Positions 34,281 to 47,525 of a stretch of 64,000 bases of DNA are shown here, in pieces. Position 1 is the stretch's first letter. Each line of letters starts with the position of its first letter. Under the pieces are notes generated by a model. The model did not search any database, was not told where the DNA came from, and saw nothing but the letters and a program-made list of their open reading frames with translations. This stretch comes from Rhinopomastus cyanomelas (lineage: Eukaryota; Chordata; Aves; Bucerotiformes; Rhinopomastidae), in contig VXBP01009035.1 in NCBI GenBank assembly GCA_013400115.1, positions 180,963-244,962 of the forward strand, given 5' to 3'. A program made the translations under genes and the position numbers.

Positions 34281-36049
34281 GTAAAAACTCCCCTTCCTCT
34301 GCTATGTTATTTTGCACCAGTGAGGCTCCCACACAATCTCACATATGCTAATACATTCATCAGTCTTGACTGAAAGAGAGTTCATGTGCCACCAGCTCTT
34401 TCTGGAGAGTGCAGCTGCTCTCGCTGCATTCGTGTGGGCCTAGACCAAGGCTGCTCTTGCTATTTCTGACAAATATTTATATAGCAACATAAATTTACAG
34501 CAACATGACAAGCAGATCAAACCTGTTCATTGCCACAAGAAAGCTTAAAACAACATATATGTACCCCAGCTGGAAAGGAATGGTTTTAATAATCGCAAGA
34601 AAGAGTGCAATATGCAAGCAGGTAACTTTTTAATGAAAAAATGATTATGAAAAGAATCACATACACACAAAGAAGCAATATTATTCCTGTTTAGGGTTAC
34701 AGGAGTGCTGCTTAGACCCTGTAGGCTGACAGGTTTTAGATCCGTTTAAATGGAAACAGCATCTTTCTTTCAGCACAGTGAATTCCTTGACAACTCAGTA
34801 AGCCTGAATGGAGACAGCACTCCTCATAGCACTGAAGAGACTGATCTTTTCAACTAGTTAGAAAACATCAGTGGTCGTGAAGCAGTATGAAAGATTCTGT
34901 ATTCCTTTTTATAGATTTTATTTTTTTGACTGAAGATGCTAACAGAAACTCTGAGGATCTTGAAACTGAAAACGTTCGTTGCAGAAAGCACCATCCACCA
35001 TTCAGAAACACTCTTGGGTAGTTAATCTCTGGAAGAGTTGCTAGTAAGGGACTTAATAATATACTTCACTGAATGAGAAAGAGAAAGTTCAAGAGGTTTG
35101 TATAATTAGGAATTTGCTCACAAGTATCAACACAGTTTTCAAAGGAGTTCTTGTTGCTGAAGAAAACTTGACAGGTTCTTGGTTTTCTTCCTACCTACCA
35201 TATTGAAAGATGCTTGTCTGAATTATTCAGGTGTCTGCTTTTAAAATGAGTCAACAGGAGAAGTGAAAGATAAAAACAGAGAGCTGCTTTACAGCACATT
35301 GGTTTCTTTTCTCTGTCACCTTTTAATCTTTTTTGCCATCCCTTCTCAAAAACTCAAAGTAAACACAGTTCTAAATTACGTTGATATTTGTAGAAATGAA
35401 TAGAGACAAAGGAGCTACGATGCCTTCTGGTTTCAAGTACTGCTCCTCTCAGAAACACTGTCCTGGATGGCAAACACATGATGAACCACACATTTCTTCT
35501 TCTGTGTGTCCTAACTCCATTCCCCACCTAAGGAAAATAAGGACTGGACTAGGAAGTGAGGCAGTTTGCAGCATGAAGAGGTAGGGAATAAACACAACCT
35601 GATCTCTTCCCACCTCCCACCTTATAGCTCCTGATGAATGCATGCATGAATATGCAGGAGGAGCGTGTCCTGCTGATAGCAGCTACAAAAGCTGACTTAT
35701 CCAACATGCAAAGGCAGACCCAGGAAATGAATTGTGAATATCAAAAGCACAGTTGGTACCTTTGCTTTCCCTTGGGAAACTCTCATTTCTCGTTGTCTCC
35801 AGTAATTGCAGAAAGTAGATTATTTTTTTCCCACATAAACAATTTCTGTTCTCATTTCCATGAAGTGTGCAAGAACAACAACAAATTATTCTCCTAAAGA
35901 TGATCAGATGAAACTCAGCAGCAAGACCAGGAAGCTCGTTATGCTACCAGCATTTAGTGGGTTTCTGGAAAAAGCTAACTTTGTGAAAAGCAAAGTGATC
36001 TCTAGTGCCACTGCCAGCTTGGCATGGTGGTATGTTTTCCAGTTAAAAT
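34281..36049. other. No feature seen
   Basis: 1.8 kb of AT-rich single-copy DNA. No convincing frames. Confidence 0.5.
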
Positions 36050-36300
36050 CCCTATAAATATGTGAAGGGAGATGGAGCCAGGCTCTGCTCAATGTCATCC
36101 AGTGATAGAACAAGGGACAATGGGTGTGAGCTGGAACACAGGAGGTTCCATATAAATATGAGAAGGAACTTCCTCCCACTGAGGTTGACAGAGCACTGGA
36201 AGGGGCTGCCCAGGAGGGCTGTGGAGTCTCCTTCTCTGGAGACATTTAAAACCCATCTGGATATGTTCCTGTACAACTTGATCTAGGTGATCATTCCAGT
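36050..36300 (+). mobile_element. CR1 LINE fragment lacking its 3' tail
   Basis: CCTATAAATATGTGAAGGG to CTTGATCTAGGTGATCATTCC. The final 60 bp are missing, so it was cut after insertion. Confidence 0.94.
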
Positions 36301-37299
36301 TCTTTTCCCAGATAGTCAACTGACTTGTCGGGTGATTGCTCAGGTATGTTTAAGGTAAGAAATCACCTAAGAACAGAAGTCAACACACAAATTCTTCAGA
36401 ACTCCCTGGCAAAAATGAGCCATGCTGGTTTTTAAAATACAAATAACGTATGCAAATTGCCAGGGCCCTGAGGACACTGCCAGACCTTCCTAGTCCCAGG
36501 GCTCCCTAACGCTAATGAAAAGGAAGTGTTATCTATTAAGTGGAGCCACACATTTAAATGCTTTTTTAAATGTTACTAGTAAAGAGAAAATCGCACGTTC
36601 TTCACTTTTTCCTTGAAGTAGCTGTGAGCTGCTCAGCTGCACTCCAGGAATATGAGAAAAAGAGGTAAAATTGTATCTTCTAAATAAATCACTTTGGTTA
36701 AAATGATTGAAGGGGGGTTTTTTATTAAGTTGATTGCTTGCTGGTCTGCAGCATTCATACGTAGAGTTTCTAAAGACGATGAGGCACTGAAAGTGAGACC
36801 TCTTCATGTGGATAGAGTAGCAAGGTAAGAGTTCACCGTTTAAATTACAGCAAAAAATAATGCACTGGATTCATCAAAGTCTCTAGAACTCATTTGTATG
36901 CTGTATACGTCGAAGTAGAACAGAATCTTCAGATATTAAAAATACCTCTGTTTGATGCATGCCAAGATGCGGGTGTAGTCTTAATATAGAGGTTCTTGTT
37001 CTCAGAAACAGTTTGACACTCCTTCTCTAATTATTTATAATTTCTGTGTAGATGTGGACAAAGCTGTTCACCCCAAGTGATCAGTTTAGCAAGACAGTTA
37101 AGACTTTAACTGATGCTCCTGTTGAATTTTATGAATGATCAGTACAAAAACATAACAGCCCACATAAACCTTCCCAAAAGTTATTGCTTCAAGGGCTCGG
37201 TATCTGCAACGCACACTGATCATAGTCAGCTCTGTGGAGATGGCCCTGGTGCCATCGTGGCAAAGGCGCACAAGAGTTGTTTTCAATGTCTCCTGAAAA
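36301..37299. other. No feature seen
   Basis: AT-rich single-copy sequence. Confidence 0.5.
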
Positions 37300-37435
37300 A
37301 TCATAGAACCACAGAACATGAGGAATTGGAAAGGACCTCGAAAGATCATCTAGTCCAATCCCCCCACCACTGCAGGATCCCCTAGATCCAATCGCACAGG
37401 AACATATCCAGGAGGGTTTTAAGCCTCTCCAGATC
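37300..37435 (-). mobile_element. CR1 LINE 3' fragment (young)
   Basis: AATCATAGAACCACAGAACATG to TTTTAAGCCTCTCCAGATC. Confidence 0.92.
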
Positions 37436-38060
37436 TTTGTTCATTAGCTGTAAGAAGAGCTCCGTTTCCCAGTGCAAGCTGACAAATTCTATGTTGAAAA
37501 CAAATTAGCTCTAGAAGTTCTGACAGTGCATTTTTTTAAAACTAAAAAAGCAGCACTTTTTTTTTTTTTGAGTTAAAATTCATATTTATGTCTAGGCATA
37601 ACACTCAGCCTATACAATGTGTATCTTTCACCTCCTCTCTACTTTCACAGTCTCAAATAAGGCTTAAATATTACATAATTCCTCTCTCTAACTCTCTGAA
37701 AGGTGAAGAATTTAATGTTACATGAACATTGAGAATAAGAAAGAGAATATAGAGAGAGACAACTGTTCATGTTCTGTGGAAACTCCTAAGTGTTCAGTAT
37801 TTGCTTTCATTTTGCCCTGAAACTAAAAGGAATGTTTATGTTTTCATAAACCATATACGTGTCCAACTGTCATACTCACAACAAAAATGGCTGGTTTTAA
37901 AGCTACTTCTCAGTTGAGACATGGTCTTTAAAATAAGACCTAAAATCTTTCTGGAATTAAACAGATTTCCTAAAATTTGCTTAAAATTCAACAAATTAGC
38001 ATATTTGTACTACATTTTAACAGAAAATGTTCAGTAAACTTTGCATGTAGATATGAATTT
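37436..38060. other. No feature seen
   Basis: AT-rich. A run of about 13 T sits at 37557-37569. Confidence 0.5.
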
Positions 38061-38340
38061 CAGAATCTCAGGTTCTCAGAATGATAGAGGTTGGAAGGGA
38101 TCCACCTCACTGCAGAGCAGGTTGTCCTAAAGCAGATCACACACGAACATGTCCAGGTGGGTTTTGAATGTCTCCAGAGAAGGAGACTCCACAACCTCTC
38201 TGAGCAGCCTGTTCCAGTGCTCTGGCTGTTACCATCACTGTAAACAGGTTTTTCCTTGTGTTCACAATGAACCTCCAATGTTCTAGTTTAAAAGCATTGC
38301 CCCTTGTCCTAGTGCTGGGCACCACCAAGAAGAGGCTGGA
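38061..38340 (-). mobile_element. CR1 LINE 3' fragment (intermediate age)
   Basis: AGAATCTCAGGTTCTCAGAATG through CTAGTGCTGGGCACCACC. Confidence 0.9.
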
Positions 38341-38423
38341 CCAATTGATGAAGCACATTGTTAAATCATGCTCAAACAAATGCTAGAGATCTTTAATTTT
38401 CATTATTATCTTATGTCTATTGA

Positions 38424-38951
38424 ATCATAAAATCACAGAACTTTAGGGATTGGAAGGGACCTTGAAAGATCATCTAGTCCAATCTCCCTGCCACAGCAGG
38501 ATCACCTAGACCAAGTCGCACAGGAACACATCCAGGAGGGTTTTAAATTTCTCCAGAGAAGGAGACTCCACAACCCCCCCGGGCAGCCTGTTCCAGGGCT
38601 CTGTCAACCTCACTGGGAGGAAGTTCCTTCTCATACTTATGTGGAACCTCCTACGCTCCAGCTCACACTCATTGCCCCTTGTCCTAATTGTTAGATGCCA
38701 CTGAGCAGAGCTTGGTTCCATTGTCCTGTCACACACCATTTCCATATTTATCAACATGAATGAGGTGACTCCTCAGTCTTCTTTTATTCCCAGCTCAAGA
38801 GACCCAGCTCCCTCAGCTTTATCTCATAAGGATGATGTTCCACTCCCTTCATCATCTTTGTGGCTCTGCACTGGACTCTCTCCAGCAGTTCTAGGTCTTT
38901 CTGGAAATGAGGGCCCCAGAACTGGACACAAGATTCCAGATGTGGTCCTAA
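38424..38951 (-). mobile_element. CR1 LINE 3' fragment (young, about 530 bp)
   Basis: AATCATAAAATCACAGAAC to GACACAAGATTCCAGATGTGG. Minus frames read LGPHLESCVQFWGPHFQKD and RTRGNECELERRRFHISMRR. Confidence 0.96.
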
Positions 38952-39706
38952 ATACAGAAAGCAATATTTAATGAAAAGCAGAAGAGTCATCATTAACCTG
39001 GCTCACCCCAGAACTCTAATTTGTACAGTAGGTGGATGAATGGGGCAGGAGGAGACTGAGAAGCGCTATCAGTTTTATGTGTCTTTCTAAGTTTACATGG
39101 CCTGAAAGGATAGAAAGATTTGATACAGACTGGATGCAAATTAATGTTTCAAAAATGCAGAAGGGATCTGCAGCTATTGCTTTATAAGGTGTGGCTTGAC
39201 CCCAAGTACTGAATTTAGCCTCCCATCCATCACAGACTAATTATGTTTCCAGAAACAAAAAAGGGTAATAATTCAATGTGATGTGACCATATAACTGCTA
39301 TTAACCTATGCATCACACAAAGTAATTGTCCTAAAGTCCTACCTAATCCTGGCTTTAAAGTTCTGCTCACCTGTTTTAATCAAATGTGCCAAAAGAAGAC
39401 ACCCTGGCCTCCAAGAAATGAGCGTTTGTACTCACACCACAACCGCCGCAGAGTCTGAAGGTTACTGTGTGAAATAGCCATCGATCACACTGAATAAATG
39501 CAGGGGAATGCCAGGATTTATGCAACAGGAATTCCTTGTCACAGCTTCGCTTGCATTCCTAGGGGACCCACATTGTGTTGTGGAATTTATGCCTGAAGGA
39601 ATATTTATTAGAACGATTTGCTTCATTACTGGCTTTGTACTAGTAAATTCTTGTTTGCCTTAATGATGGCTATGGATTGAGAATAATTTTATGAGGAAAA
39701 TTAAAG
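38952..39706. other. No feature seen
   Basis: AT-rich single-copy sequence. Confidence 0.5.
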
Positions 39707-39908
39707 GACTTCTTTATGGTGAGGGTGACAGAGCACTGGAAGGGGCTGCCCGGGAGGGTTGTGGAGTCTCCTTCTCAGGAGATGTTTAAAACCCGCCTGG
39801 CCACGTTCCTGTGTGACTTGGTCCAGGTGGTCCTGCTGTGGCAGGGGGATTGGACTAGATGATCTTTCGAGGTCCCTTCCAATCCCTAATGTTCTGTGAT
39901 TCTGTGAA
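39707..39908 (+). mobile_element. CR1 LINE 3' fragment (young)
   Basis: CTTCTTTATGGTGAGGGTG to AATGTTCTGTGATTCTGTGA. Confidence 0.95.
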
Positions 39909-40602
39909 ACCCAGGGCTGAAAAGTTATTCAAGAGACCACATCATGCCTTCACTGACCACTACAAAGCAATGGAAATGCTTCTGAAATAGCTCAGGGACT
40001 CCTGGATCACACTTTGTGCTGCCAGTATGTCCTGAACTAGCACAGGTTCAACACTTCAACAAGAAAAAGCTCTCCAGTACAAGTTATTTACGTTAACTAC
40101 TTAACTTCCTGCGTGCCTTTCTAAACTACAGGAGGACACAGCAAAGAGATTCTCTTGGGAGGGGCATCGAGACACCCTGACCACAGGTGTGCAAAGGCTT
40201 TGCATTGTCGAGGATCACAATTTCAGTTCCTATTCATAAGGACTCCTCCTCTAAAAACAACATCTACTGTTTTTCCAAACTTCTAGAAAAACACAAACTA
40301 TTTTCTGTTTGCTGGCTTCCTGGCAGCAACTAAAAGACTTGGCAGGGGTTTCCCCGTGAGTGCACACAGGACCGAGACATAAGCGTGTTTTTGACAACAT
40401 ACTAATGAGTGATAGATCATTTAAAATTCAAAGAAGGAAGAATAGATGTAGTAACCACCTTTAAGCTGTGTTGTTGCAAGCACTAAGTGCCTGCTCCTAA
40501 TTATTTAAGTAAAAACCACGCTATATCATAAAAGGCTTTTCCCAGAACCCCTAAATCAGCAGTTTGGTAGGAGCAAAGCAGGATGAAAGCTGCAACATTT
40601 GA

Positions 40603-40634
<32 letters not shown>

Positions 40635-41615
40635 TTAAGACATCGGTTCTGAATTCAACTTTATTGGTTTTCACATCCTGTGCTACTTGCTCCACAGAAA
40701 CACTAACATCAATATTTTTTGGGTTACAAAATATATTCATGTGACTGGCCGGAGCAATTCAATTCTCACAGGCTTGAAAAACAGTGGCAAATAATGAACA
40801 CACTATACTGGCTGCAGATGCCTGATCTGATGAACAAAATAATGACTATATCATGTTCAAATCCACTTTGACTTGTGGACACTTTACGAATTCAAATAGG
40901 CAGTACTTGTTTACTGGACAGGTCACTAAATGTCCACACACACGCCTCAGTAAAACTACAGAAGAATGAGAGGGCAGAGAGAATGATTCCGTGCAACACT
41001 CAGTGCAGAATCTACTGCTGATCAAGAGCTGTTGGAACCTTTATGGAAGAAAAAAAAACCCTTAGCAAGGTTCATTAGCTCAGACATAGTGCTCTGCTAA
41101 CAGCTGGCACACAGCTGGCTAGCTCTTGTATGAGCAGAACAGATGCATATCCATCCACAAAATAGTGTGGCAACATAACAACACTGGAAAGAATAAAATA
41201 CCACTGCAGGAAGTCGAAGTCCAGTTTTGGATGGAAGATTGTTTCTGAGCTCTCCACTGGAAAGAATCAAGATGCTTTGAACTTGGCAGGATGTCTTTCA
41301 CAACAGTCACGTGGAGATGCTTCAAGGCAAGAGAGAAGAACTGCATACTACAATTATAGCAAACAACCATCCCAGTAGAACAGCTAAGGATAGAACCATA
41401 TCTTAAAGATTACCAATCCTTGGAGATGTGCTGGCAATGACTACTACCAGCATTTTATAATTTATTCATCGTTATACAAATATCCAAAACTTTGTGGGAT
41501 TTTGCTTAGTCTTTGACTTCAGTATCAGCCTGTACAATTCATTTTGTAAGATAGACCGCGTGAAGAAGTATTTTCTCACACATAATTGAATCACAGAGTA
41601 TGTTTCTCATTAGAT
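39909..41615. other. No gene seen
   Basis: AT-rich single-copy sequence around the TA microsatellite. Confidence 0.5.
40606..40636. repeat. (TA)n microsatellite
   Basis: About 14 uninterrupted TA units in AT-rich DNA. Confidence 0.97.
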
Positions 41616-41958
41616 ATCACAGAATATTAGGGATTGGAAGGGAACTCAAAAGATCATGTAGTCCAGTCTCCCTGCCACAGCAGGATCACCTAGATCAAGT
41701 TGCACAAATACATGTCCAAGCAGGTTTTAAACGTCTCCAGAGATGGGGACTCCACAACTCCCCTGCGCAACCCCTTTCAGTGCTCTGTCACCCTCACTAT
41801 GAAGAAGTTCCTTCTCATATTTATGTGGCACCTCCTGTGTTCCAGCTCAAATCTGTTGCCCCTTGTCTTATCATTAGATACCACTGAGAAGAGCCTTGCT
41901 CCATCCTCCTGACACTCATCCTTCACATATTTCTAAACATCAATTAGGTCACCCGTAA
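41616..41958 (-). mobile_element. CR1 LINE 3' fragment (young)
   Basis: ATATCACAGAATATTAGGG to AACATCAATTAGGTCACCC. Confidence 0.94.
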
Positions 41959-42767
41959 CTTCCAACCTGTTTTGTAGGTCTCAGGGTTTTTTTAGTAGGG
42001 GTGGATTTTTGCCCATTCGATTGTTTTTCAAGTGTTCACTTACATGACTCTTCTTAACCAAGGACACTTGGGTCTTTGCAGATTTTTTATGATCTTACGA
42101 CACCCCACCATCGCCACTGATTCTCTTCTCCTATGAGCTTGTCCTGAAACTCGACAACACTCTTTTTGAGTTGAGTTGACAGTACTTGTTTCTTGGTACT
42201 TCAGCCAACCCCTTAGATGAAGTCATACAGTACTCTATTATTTCCCAGTATTTCTCTCCATTAAATTCTCTATCTATCCCTCCCCTAATTGCTAGTTTTT
42301 CTGATAGTGGATTGAGAAATTACCTTCTGCTGTACATTCATCATTGTTTTCAGGTTTGTCATCTAAGTTGATAATTAACTGTTGGACAATTAGGGAGAAA
42401 ATTGTTTACACAGCTCCATCTTACACTCAGTCAATGTGCTTAACATGGTTATATCCTATATGATGTCTGTATTTGAATGTTTAATTAAAACATTAAACAT
42501 TCAAATACATAGTGTTTGATTAGAACATTAAATATTCAAATATAGACATCACACAACCTGTACCGTTGAGTAGAATGTGTACACTCGGGAATGGAAAGTT
42601 CAGCTGTTTCTCAGAAGTGCCTGTCACATCAACAAGGACACTTCTGAACTGAGATGAGTGTTCAGCAAAGCAAACAGCATAAAGGTTACCACATAGAACA
42701 ACTCATTCTAATCCTAAAATACCTAAAATCTATATAAAATAGTAAATTAATACAGTTTCGTTTACTG
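41959..42767. other. No gene seen; contains a hairpin repeat
   Basis: T-rich single-copy DNA. The only structure is the inverted/direct repeat cluster at 42461-42551. Confidence 0.5.
42461..42551. repeat. Compact inverted plus direct repeat cluster
   Basis: TGTATTTGAATGTTTAAT (42468-42485) and its exact reverse complement (42492-42509) flank a 6-base loop. A third, slightly changed arm follows at about 42527-42551. The stretch from 42478 repeats with period 35. Confidence 0.85.
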
Positions 42768-43098
42768 AGCTGAGGGAGTTGGATCTCTTTAGCTTGGGAA
42801 AAAGGAGACTGAGAGGTGACCCCATGAATGTTTATAAATATGTGAAGGGTGGGTGTCAGGAGGATGGAGCCAGGCTCTGCTCAATGTCATGTAGTGATAG
42901 GAGAAGGAGCAATGGATGTGAGCTGGAACATAGCAGGTTCCCAGGGAGGTTGTGGAGTCTCCTTCAGTGGAGATGTTTAATACTCACTTGGACATGTTCC
43001 TGTGTGACTTGGTCTAGGTGATTCTGCTGTGTCAGGGGGATTGGGCTGGATGATCTTTCAAGGTCCCTTCCAATCAGTAACATTCTGTGACTCTGTAA
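42768..43098 (+). mobile_element. CR1 LINE 3' fragment with internal deletion
   Basis: GCTGAGGGAGTTGGATCTC to ACATTCTGTGACTCTGTAA. About 70 bp between CATAGCAGGTTCC and CAGGGAGGTTGTGG are missing. Confidence 0.95.
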
Positions 43099-44673
43099 TT
43101 TAACCTGGAAAAAGCTGGAAGAGGAGAGCTCAGGGGGAAAAAAAAAAATATGCATTTTTAATAAAAGGTAAAAAATGTTAGTGATTCAGTTAACAGGAAA
43201 AAAACCCTACCTAACCTGTCTTGAAGGATTATTACTCATATAATAGGACAGATCAAGGGCAGCCACAAAATGTTTTCAAAAGAAGGTTTTTACAAAGTGT
43301 AACATGGAACCTAACAAGATCACTGCAAAATATTTTATCTTCCTTAATTCGAGCCTGTGAGAAAAAAATAGCATTTTGGGCAAAATGCAATGACAAGCTA
43401 CTATTTTTTATTCCTCATGTCAAAGAGATTATAACTTTGTGGAGAACTGAAATGTACTTTCTCAAAGAACCCATCTGTCATAAACAAAGAGAAACACACA
43501 GACAGGTGGGATTTTACAATCCCTTCCTTCGTTCTGCACCATGTCACAGTGAAGTCCATTTACTTCTATGGGGTTTGGATCATGCTCTTCTATGGCCTTT
43601 TGCATCTCAAGGTTCTTTTCCAAAATGCAGCCTCAGATGATTCAAACAGGTGCTCTATGATTTCTGTGTCCTGAACAGCAAATATCTGCTTCCAAACCCG
43701 AAGCATTACATAGCCAGGCAGCCCAGCTCTGGGAATGGCATTTTTTTCCTGCCCCGGAGGATTAGGATGCTGAAGGTTTTATACCCTCAACAAAGTAATT
43801 CAGTTCACAAAGGAATGAATCATTACCCTGGCTTTTCAATGCTTTTCACAAAATTTACGTTTGTTTTTGACAAACATGTTTTATGGAGAACTGTGAAATG
43901 TCTGCGGGTAGCTGCTAAAGCAAAGAATTAAGTCATTGCTACCCCTGGAGTGCTAACGAGGTAAAAATGTGCTGAATGTTCATACTTTTGTAGAAACACA
44001 CACATTGTGCTTGCTACAGGTGCACAATGCTAATTTGCTTTTTTGGGCAAACTGTGCTCCATTTGCATAATTTTAACATCCTGAAACCTGGGCACATCAG
44101 GCAGACCTGCGTGTTCCTCTGCCTCTAGCATTAAGTCATTGAATAACTAATAATCAATATAAGCTCACAGAGCCAGGAGGGAAGCCCCACCAGAGTCCTG
44201 CACTGGCTGAATCTTAAGATCAAAGGCTTGAGGCACACCAGCCCAGGTCTTTTGTCTATAACCAGCACAACCATGGTAATCTGACTGTCTGCAGGAGAAG
44301 ATCTACTTTTCCTGACCCAGCAATACTTTAAAATTGTCAGTTAGTAATGATCTATACAGTTGGAAGATATTGCTATAAGATTACCTGATAAATGCAGAAC
44401 TCAAGCTAAAAAATATCTTGTAGGCAGGTTGTGGAATAATTTCTATCCTCCGATTTACTTTAGCAGTAATTGAATGTGGTCCAGCCTAGACACCTTTAAA
44501 ACAAAAGCAGGATATTTTATTACCTCATCTATTTATCATCTGTCAAGTTAAATCCTTCTATGTAGGTTGCAGTAACTCAAAATAAACTAATGAGTAGAAG
44601 AAGACACATTTACAATGCTTATTATAAACAAAAGTGTTTGTTGTTGAGAGGATGTATAAGGAATGCAATGTAA
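43099..44673. other. No gene seen; possible regulatory blocks
   Basis: A perfect octamer ATTTGCAT lies at 44061-44068, within a repeat-free block (43860-44150) that also holds GCTAATTTGC. The 139-codon frame 43221-43640 has no domain. Confidence 0.4.
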
Positions 44674-45075
44674 AATCACAGAATCATCCAGGTTAGAAAA
44701 GACCATTGGGATCATCAAGTTCAACCACCAACCCTACTCTACAAGTTCACCCCTAAACCATACTCCAACTATACATCTGAGTGTCTTTGAAACTCATCTA
44801 GGGATGGTGACTCAACCACTACCCTGGGCAGCCCATTCCAGTGTCTGATCACTCTCTCTGGGAAGATTTTTTTTTCTGATGTCCAGTCTAAACCTCCCCT
44901 GTTGAAGCTTGAAGCCCTTCCCTCTGGTTCTGTCACTAGTTACCTGTGAGAAGAGACCAGCACCAACATCTCTACCATGACATTTCAGATAATTGTAGAG
45001 AACGATGATGGCCATGCTCTAAATGGCCAGCTAAGCAGCCCCAACTCTCTCAATCCCTCCTCATCAGATTTATTC
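44674..45075 (-). mobile_element. CR1 LINE 3' fragment (older)
   Basis: AAATCACAGAATCATCCAGG, CACAGAAATT-free body with CAACCACTACCCTGGGCAGCC, and a minus frame reading SDRTRGKGFKLQQGRFRLDIR, the older CR1 C-terminal signature. Confidence 0.9.
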
Positions 45076-45965
45076 TCCATTTTGTACTCTCTGTCCTCTC
45101 CCTGCCCTGCCCAAAACAACACGGAGAAAACGTGAATACACACCAGTGAAACAGCACATCCCATGCACGACCATAGAGGAACATGAAGACAGAAGAGCTA
45201 CCAAATGGTACTCACAGTTCGATCTGGATCTTTAATCCCATCTTTAGATTACTGTGGGTTGTTCCTTTTGGGGCCGAACAATTCTGTAGCAACAGCCTAC
45301 AGAATCATACAATTTTGTTTTACGATGCATCCAGCAAGTTTATCAAATACAGAAGAAAGAAATTGAGTCTGTTGTTAAAAACATGCAGTAAGACCTTTTC
45401 TCCCGACACTATGTAAGTCTCTGTGAAATCTGTTTTCCCTACTACTTTGGTAGCTATGGGATATCAGCAGAAACAAAGAGCTAAAGCAAAAGCAGTAGTA
45501 AGCAAAGGTTGTGGTCACAAAATGGCTTGAAAGAATCAGAGACAGAACAAGTATAAAAAATAACCCTGTTGAACAGATCAGAGGAAGGCAACCAGTTGAA
45601 ACAACAACAGGAAAAGCAGAATGTGGATCAAAGAGTGCATGAAGCAAATACTAGACTGGCAGCATTAAAAACACAAATGCAATTTACTGACACTGGAGAA
45701 GCCTATTTCTTAGAAAGAGACACAAACCTTCCAGACCCTACAGAAAAGTTTGAATATTCATATTGTGTAGAAGGAATCGTTTCCCAGGCTGTGAGAACAG
45801 ACTGTCCTGGATTCTGGCTTTTTTGGTGTTTGCAGGTGGCACAAAGAAGAACTACGGAGCTAAATGCAAACTGTTTAAATGCTGCTATGAACGTGTTTCT
45901 GGCAAATGCACTAACACACTCAACACTGATCTCCTAGAAGGTCAGGCTGGAAGCATCACTCACAT
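45076..45965. other. No feature seen
   Basis: AT-rich. The 122-codon frame 45569-45937 has no domain. Confidence 0.5.
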
Positions 45966-46035
45966 TATGGCGGGGGGATTGGACCACATGATCTTTCCAT
46001 GTCCTTTCCAATCCCTAATGTTCTGTGATTCTGCA
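45966..46035 (+). mobile_element. CR1 LINE 3' tail (young, about 70 bp)
   Basis: TATGGCGGGGGGATTGGACC to ATGTTCTGTGATTCTGC. Confidence 0.92.
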
Positions 46036-46100
46036 TAAGAACAGCAATAAATAGCATTGCCCAGTCTGAATCTTGGTGACTAGGCTTGGTGCTAAACAAC

Positions 46101-46415
46101 TAGAATCATAGAGTCATAGAATCTTTAGGGATTGGGTCAGAAGGGACCACAGGATCATCCAGTTCCAACCCCTCCATGCCATGGGCAGGGACACCCCACC
46201 CTACATCAGGCTGGCCAGAGCCTCATCCAGCCTGGCCTTAAACACCTCCAAGGATGGGGCCTCCACCACCTTCCTGGGCAACCCATTCCAGGCTCTCACC
46301 ACTCTCACGGTGAAGAACTTCCTCCTCACATCCACTCTAAATCTACACATCTTCAGCTTTGCTCCATTCCCCCTACTCCTGTAGCTACCTGACATCCTAA
46401 ATAGTCCCTCCCCAG
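46101..46415 (-). mobile_element. Chimeric CR1: short young tail joined to older-group CR1
   Basis: A young-type tail of about 35 bp (AGAATCATAGAGTCATAGAA, TCTTTAGGGATTGG) leads straight into older-group CR1 at about 46136 (GTCAGAAGGGACCACAGGATC). The body continues to the minus frame SGSYRSRGNGAKLKMCRFRV. Confidence 0.92.
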
Positions 46416-47053
46416 CTTTTTAGTAGCATTATTATGTTATTATTATGAAATCATTAGTGACTTCTCCCCTGCAACAAAGCCACAAGAAAATGTTCATTTA
46501 TAACCTTGGAAAGTTTACACTTTCCAGTCAAATTTGCCTGGGGAAGAACTCTGGGATCAGTCTCCTGTGGTGCCACAGCCTACGTTTGTTGACCATGCAC
46601 AGAAGATACTGTCAGCAGCCACAGACAGTTCTCCCAACAGCTCAAATCTACTCTCACAGTGTTTGTGACCTTAGCATAATCGCAATATAACTAAACATAA
46701 ATCCTTCTGGGTTTGGCTAGGGTTTGCTTTTGTCTCCACCACATATTCTGAGGAGTCAACTTTCGACTCAAGTATTTACAATTTGTCCTACACCTCAATA
46801 CTTCTTTTTTGACCCCATGCTCCATGATTGAGCAATTTTGATTTGTCTACTTGTACTTCCTTGCATTTTAATGATTTTTGTTAATGGTTTTTTGCTCCTC
46901 ATCCTTCTTTACTTGCTCATCACTCTTTTTTATTTAAAACAACTCTTGCCTTCTTAACCTTAGTTGTTTGCTTTTTTCTTATAGCTTTGTGTTCAGTATT
47001 GTCCATCCTTTGCTGTCTTCACATCCACCTTTCATCCAGGCCCTTGAGCTGTT
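46416..47053. other. No feature seen
   Basis: Single-copy. 46780-47040 is T-rich. Confidence 0.5.
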
Positions 47054-47525
47054 ACAGAATCACAGAACATTAGGGATTGGAACGGACCTCAAAAGATCAT
47101 TCAGTCCAATCCCTCTGCCACAGCAGGATCATCTAGATCAAGTTGCACAGGAACACATCCAGGTGGGTTTTAAAGATCTCCAGAGAAGGAGACCCCACAA
47201 AACACCTGGGCAGCCCCTTCCAGTGCTCTGTCACCCTCACTGTGAAGAAGTTCCTTCTCATATTGATGTGGAACCTCCTCTGTTTCAGCTCACACCCATT
47301 GCCCCTTCTCCTATCACTAGGTGACAGTGAGCAGAGCCTGGCTCCATCCTCTTGACACCCACCCTTCACATATTTATAAGCATTAATGAGTCACCCCTCA
47401 GTCTCCTTTTTTCCAAGCTCAAGAGACCCAGCTCCCTTAGCTTTTCCTTCTAAGGGAGATGTTTCACTCACTCATCACCTTTGTGGCTCTGTGCTGGACT
47501 CTCTCCAGCAGTTCTGTGTTCTTCT
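47054..47525 (-). mobile_element. CR1 LINE 3' fragment (young, about 470 bp)
   Basis: TACAGAATCACAGAACATTAG to GACTCTCTCCAGCAGTTC. The minus frame reads DRRRGNGCELKQRRFHINMRR. Confidence 0.96.

Noticed and set aside
40606..40636. TA repeat as an origin or cruciform regulator
   Set aside because: Ordinary vertebrate microsatellite; nothing else nearby supports a function.
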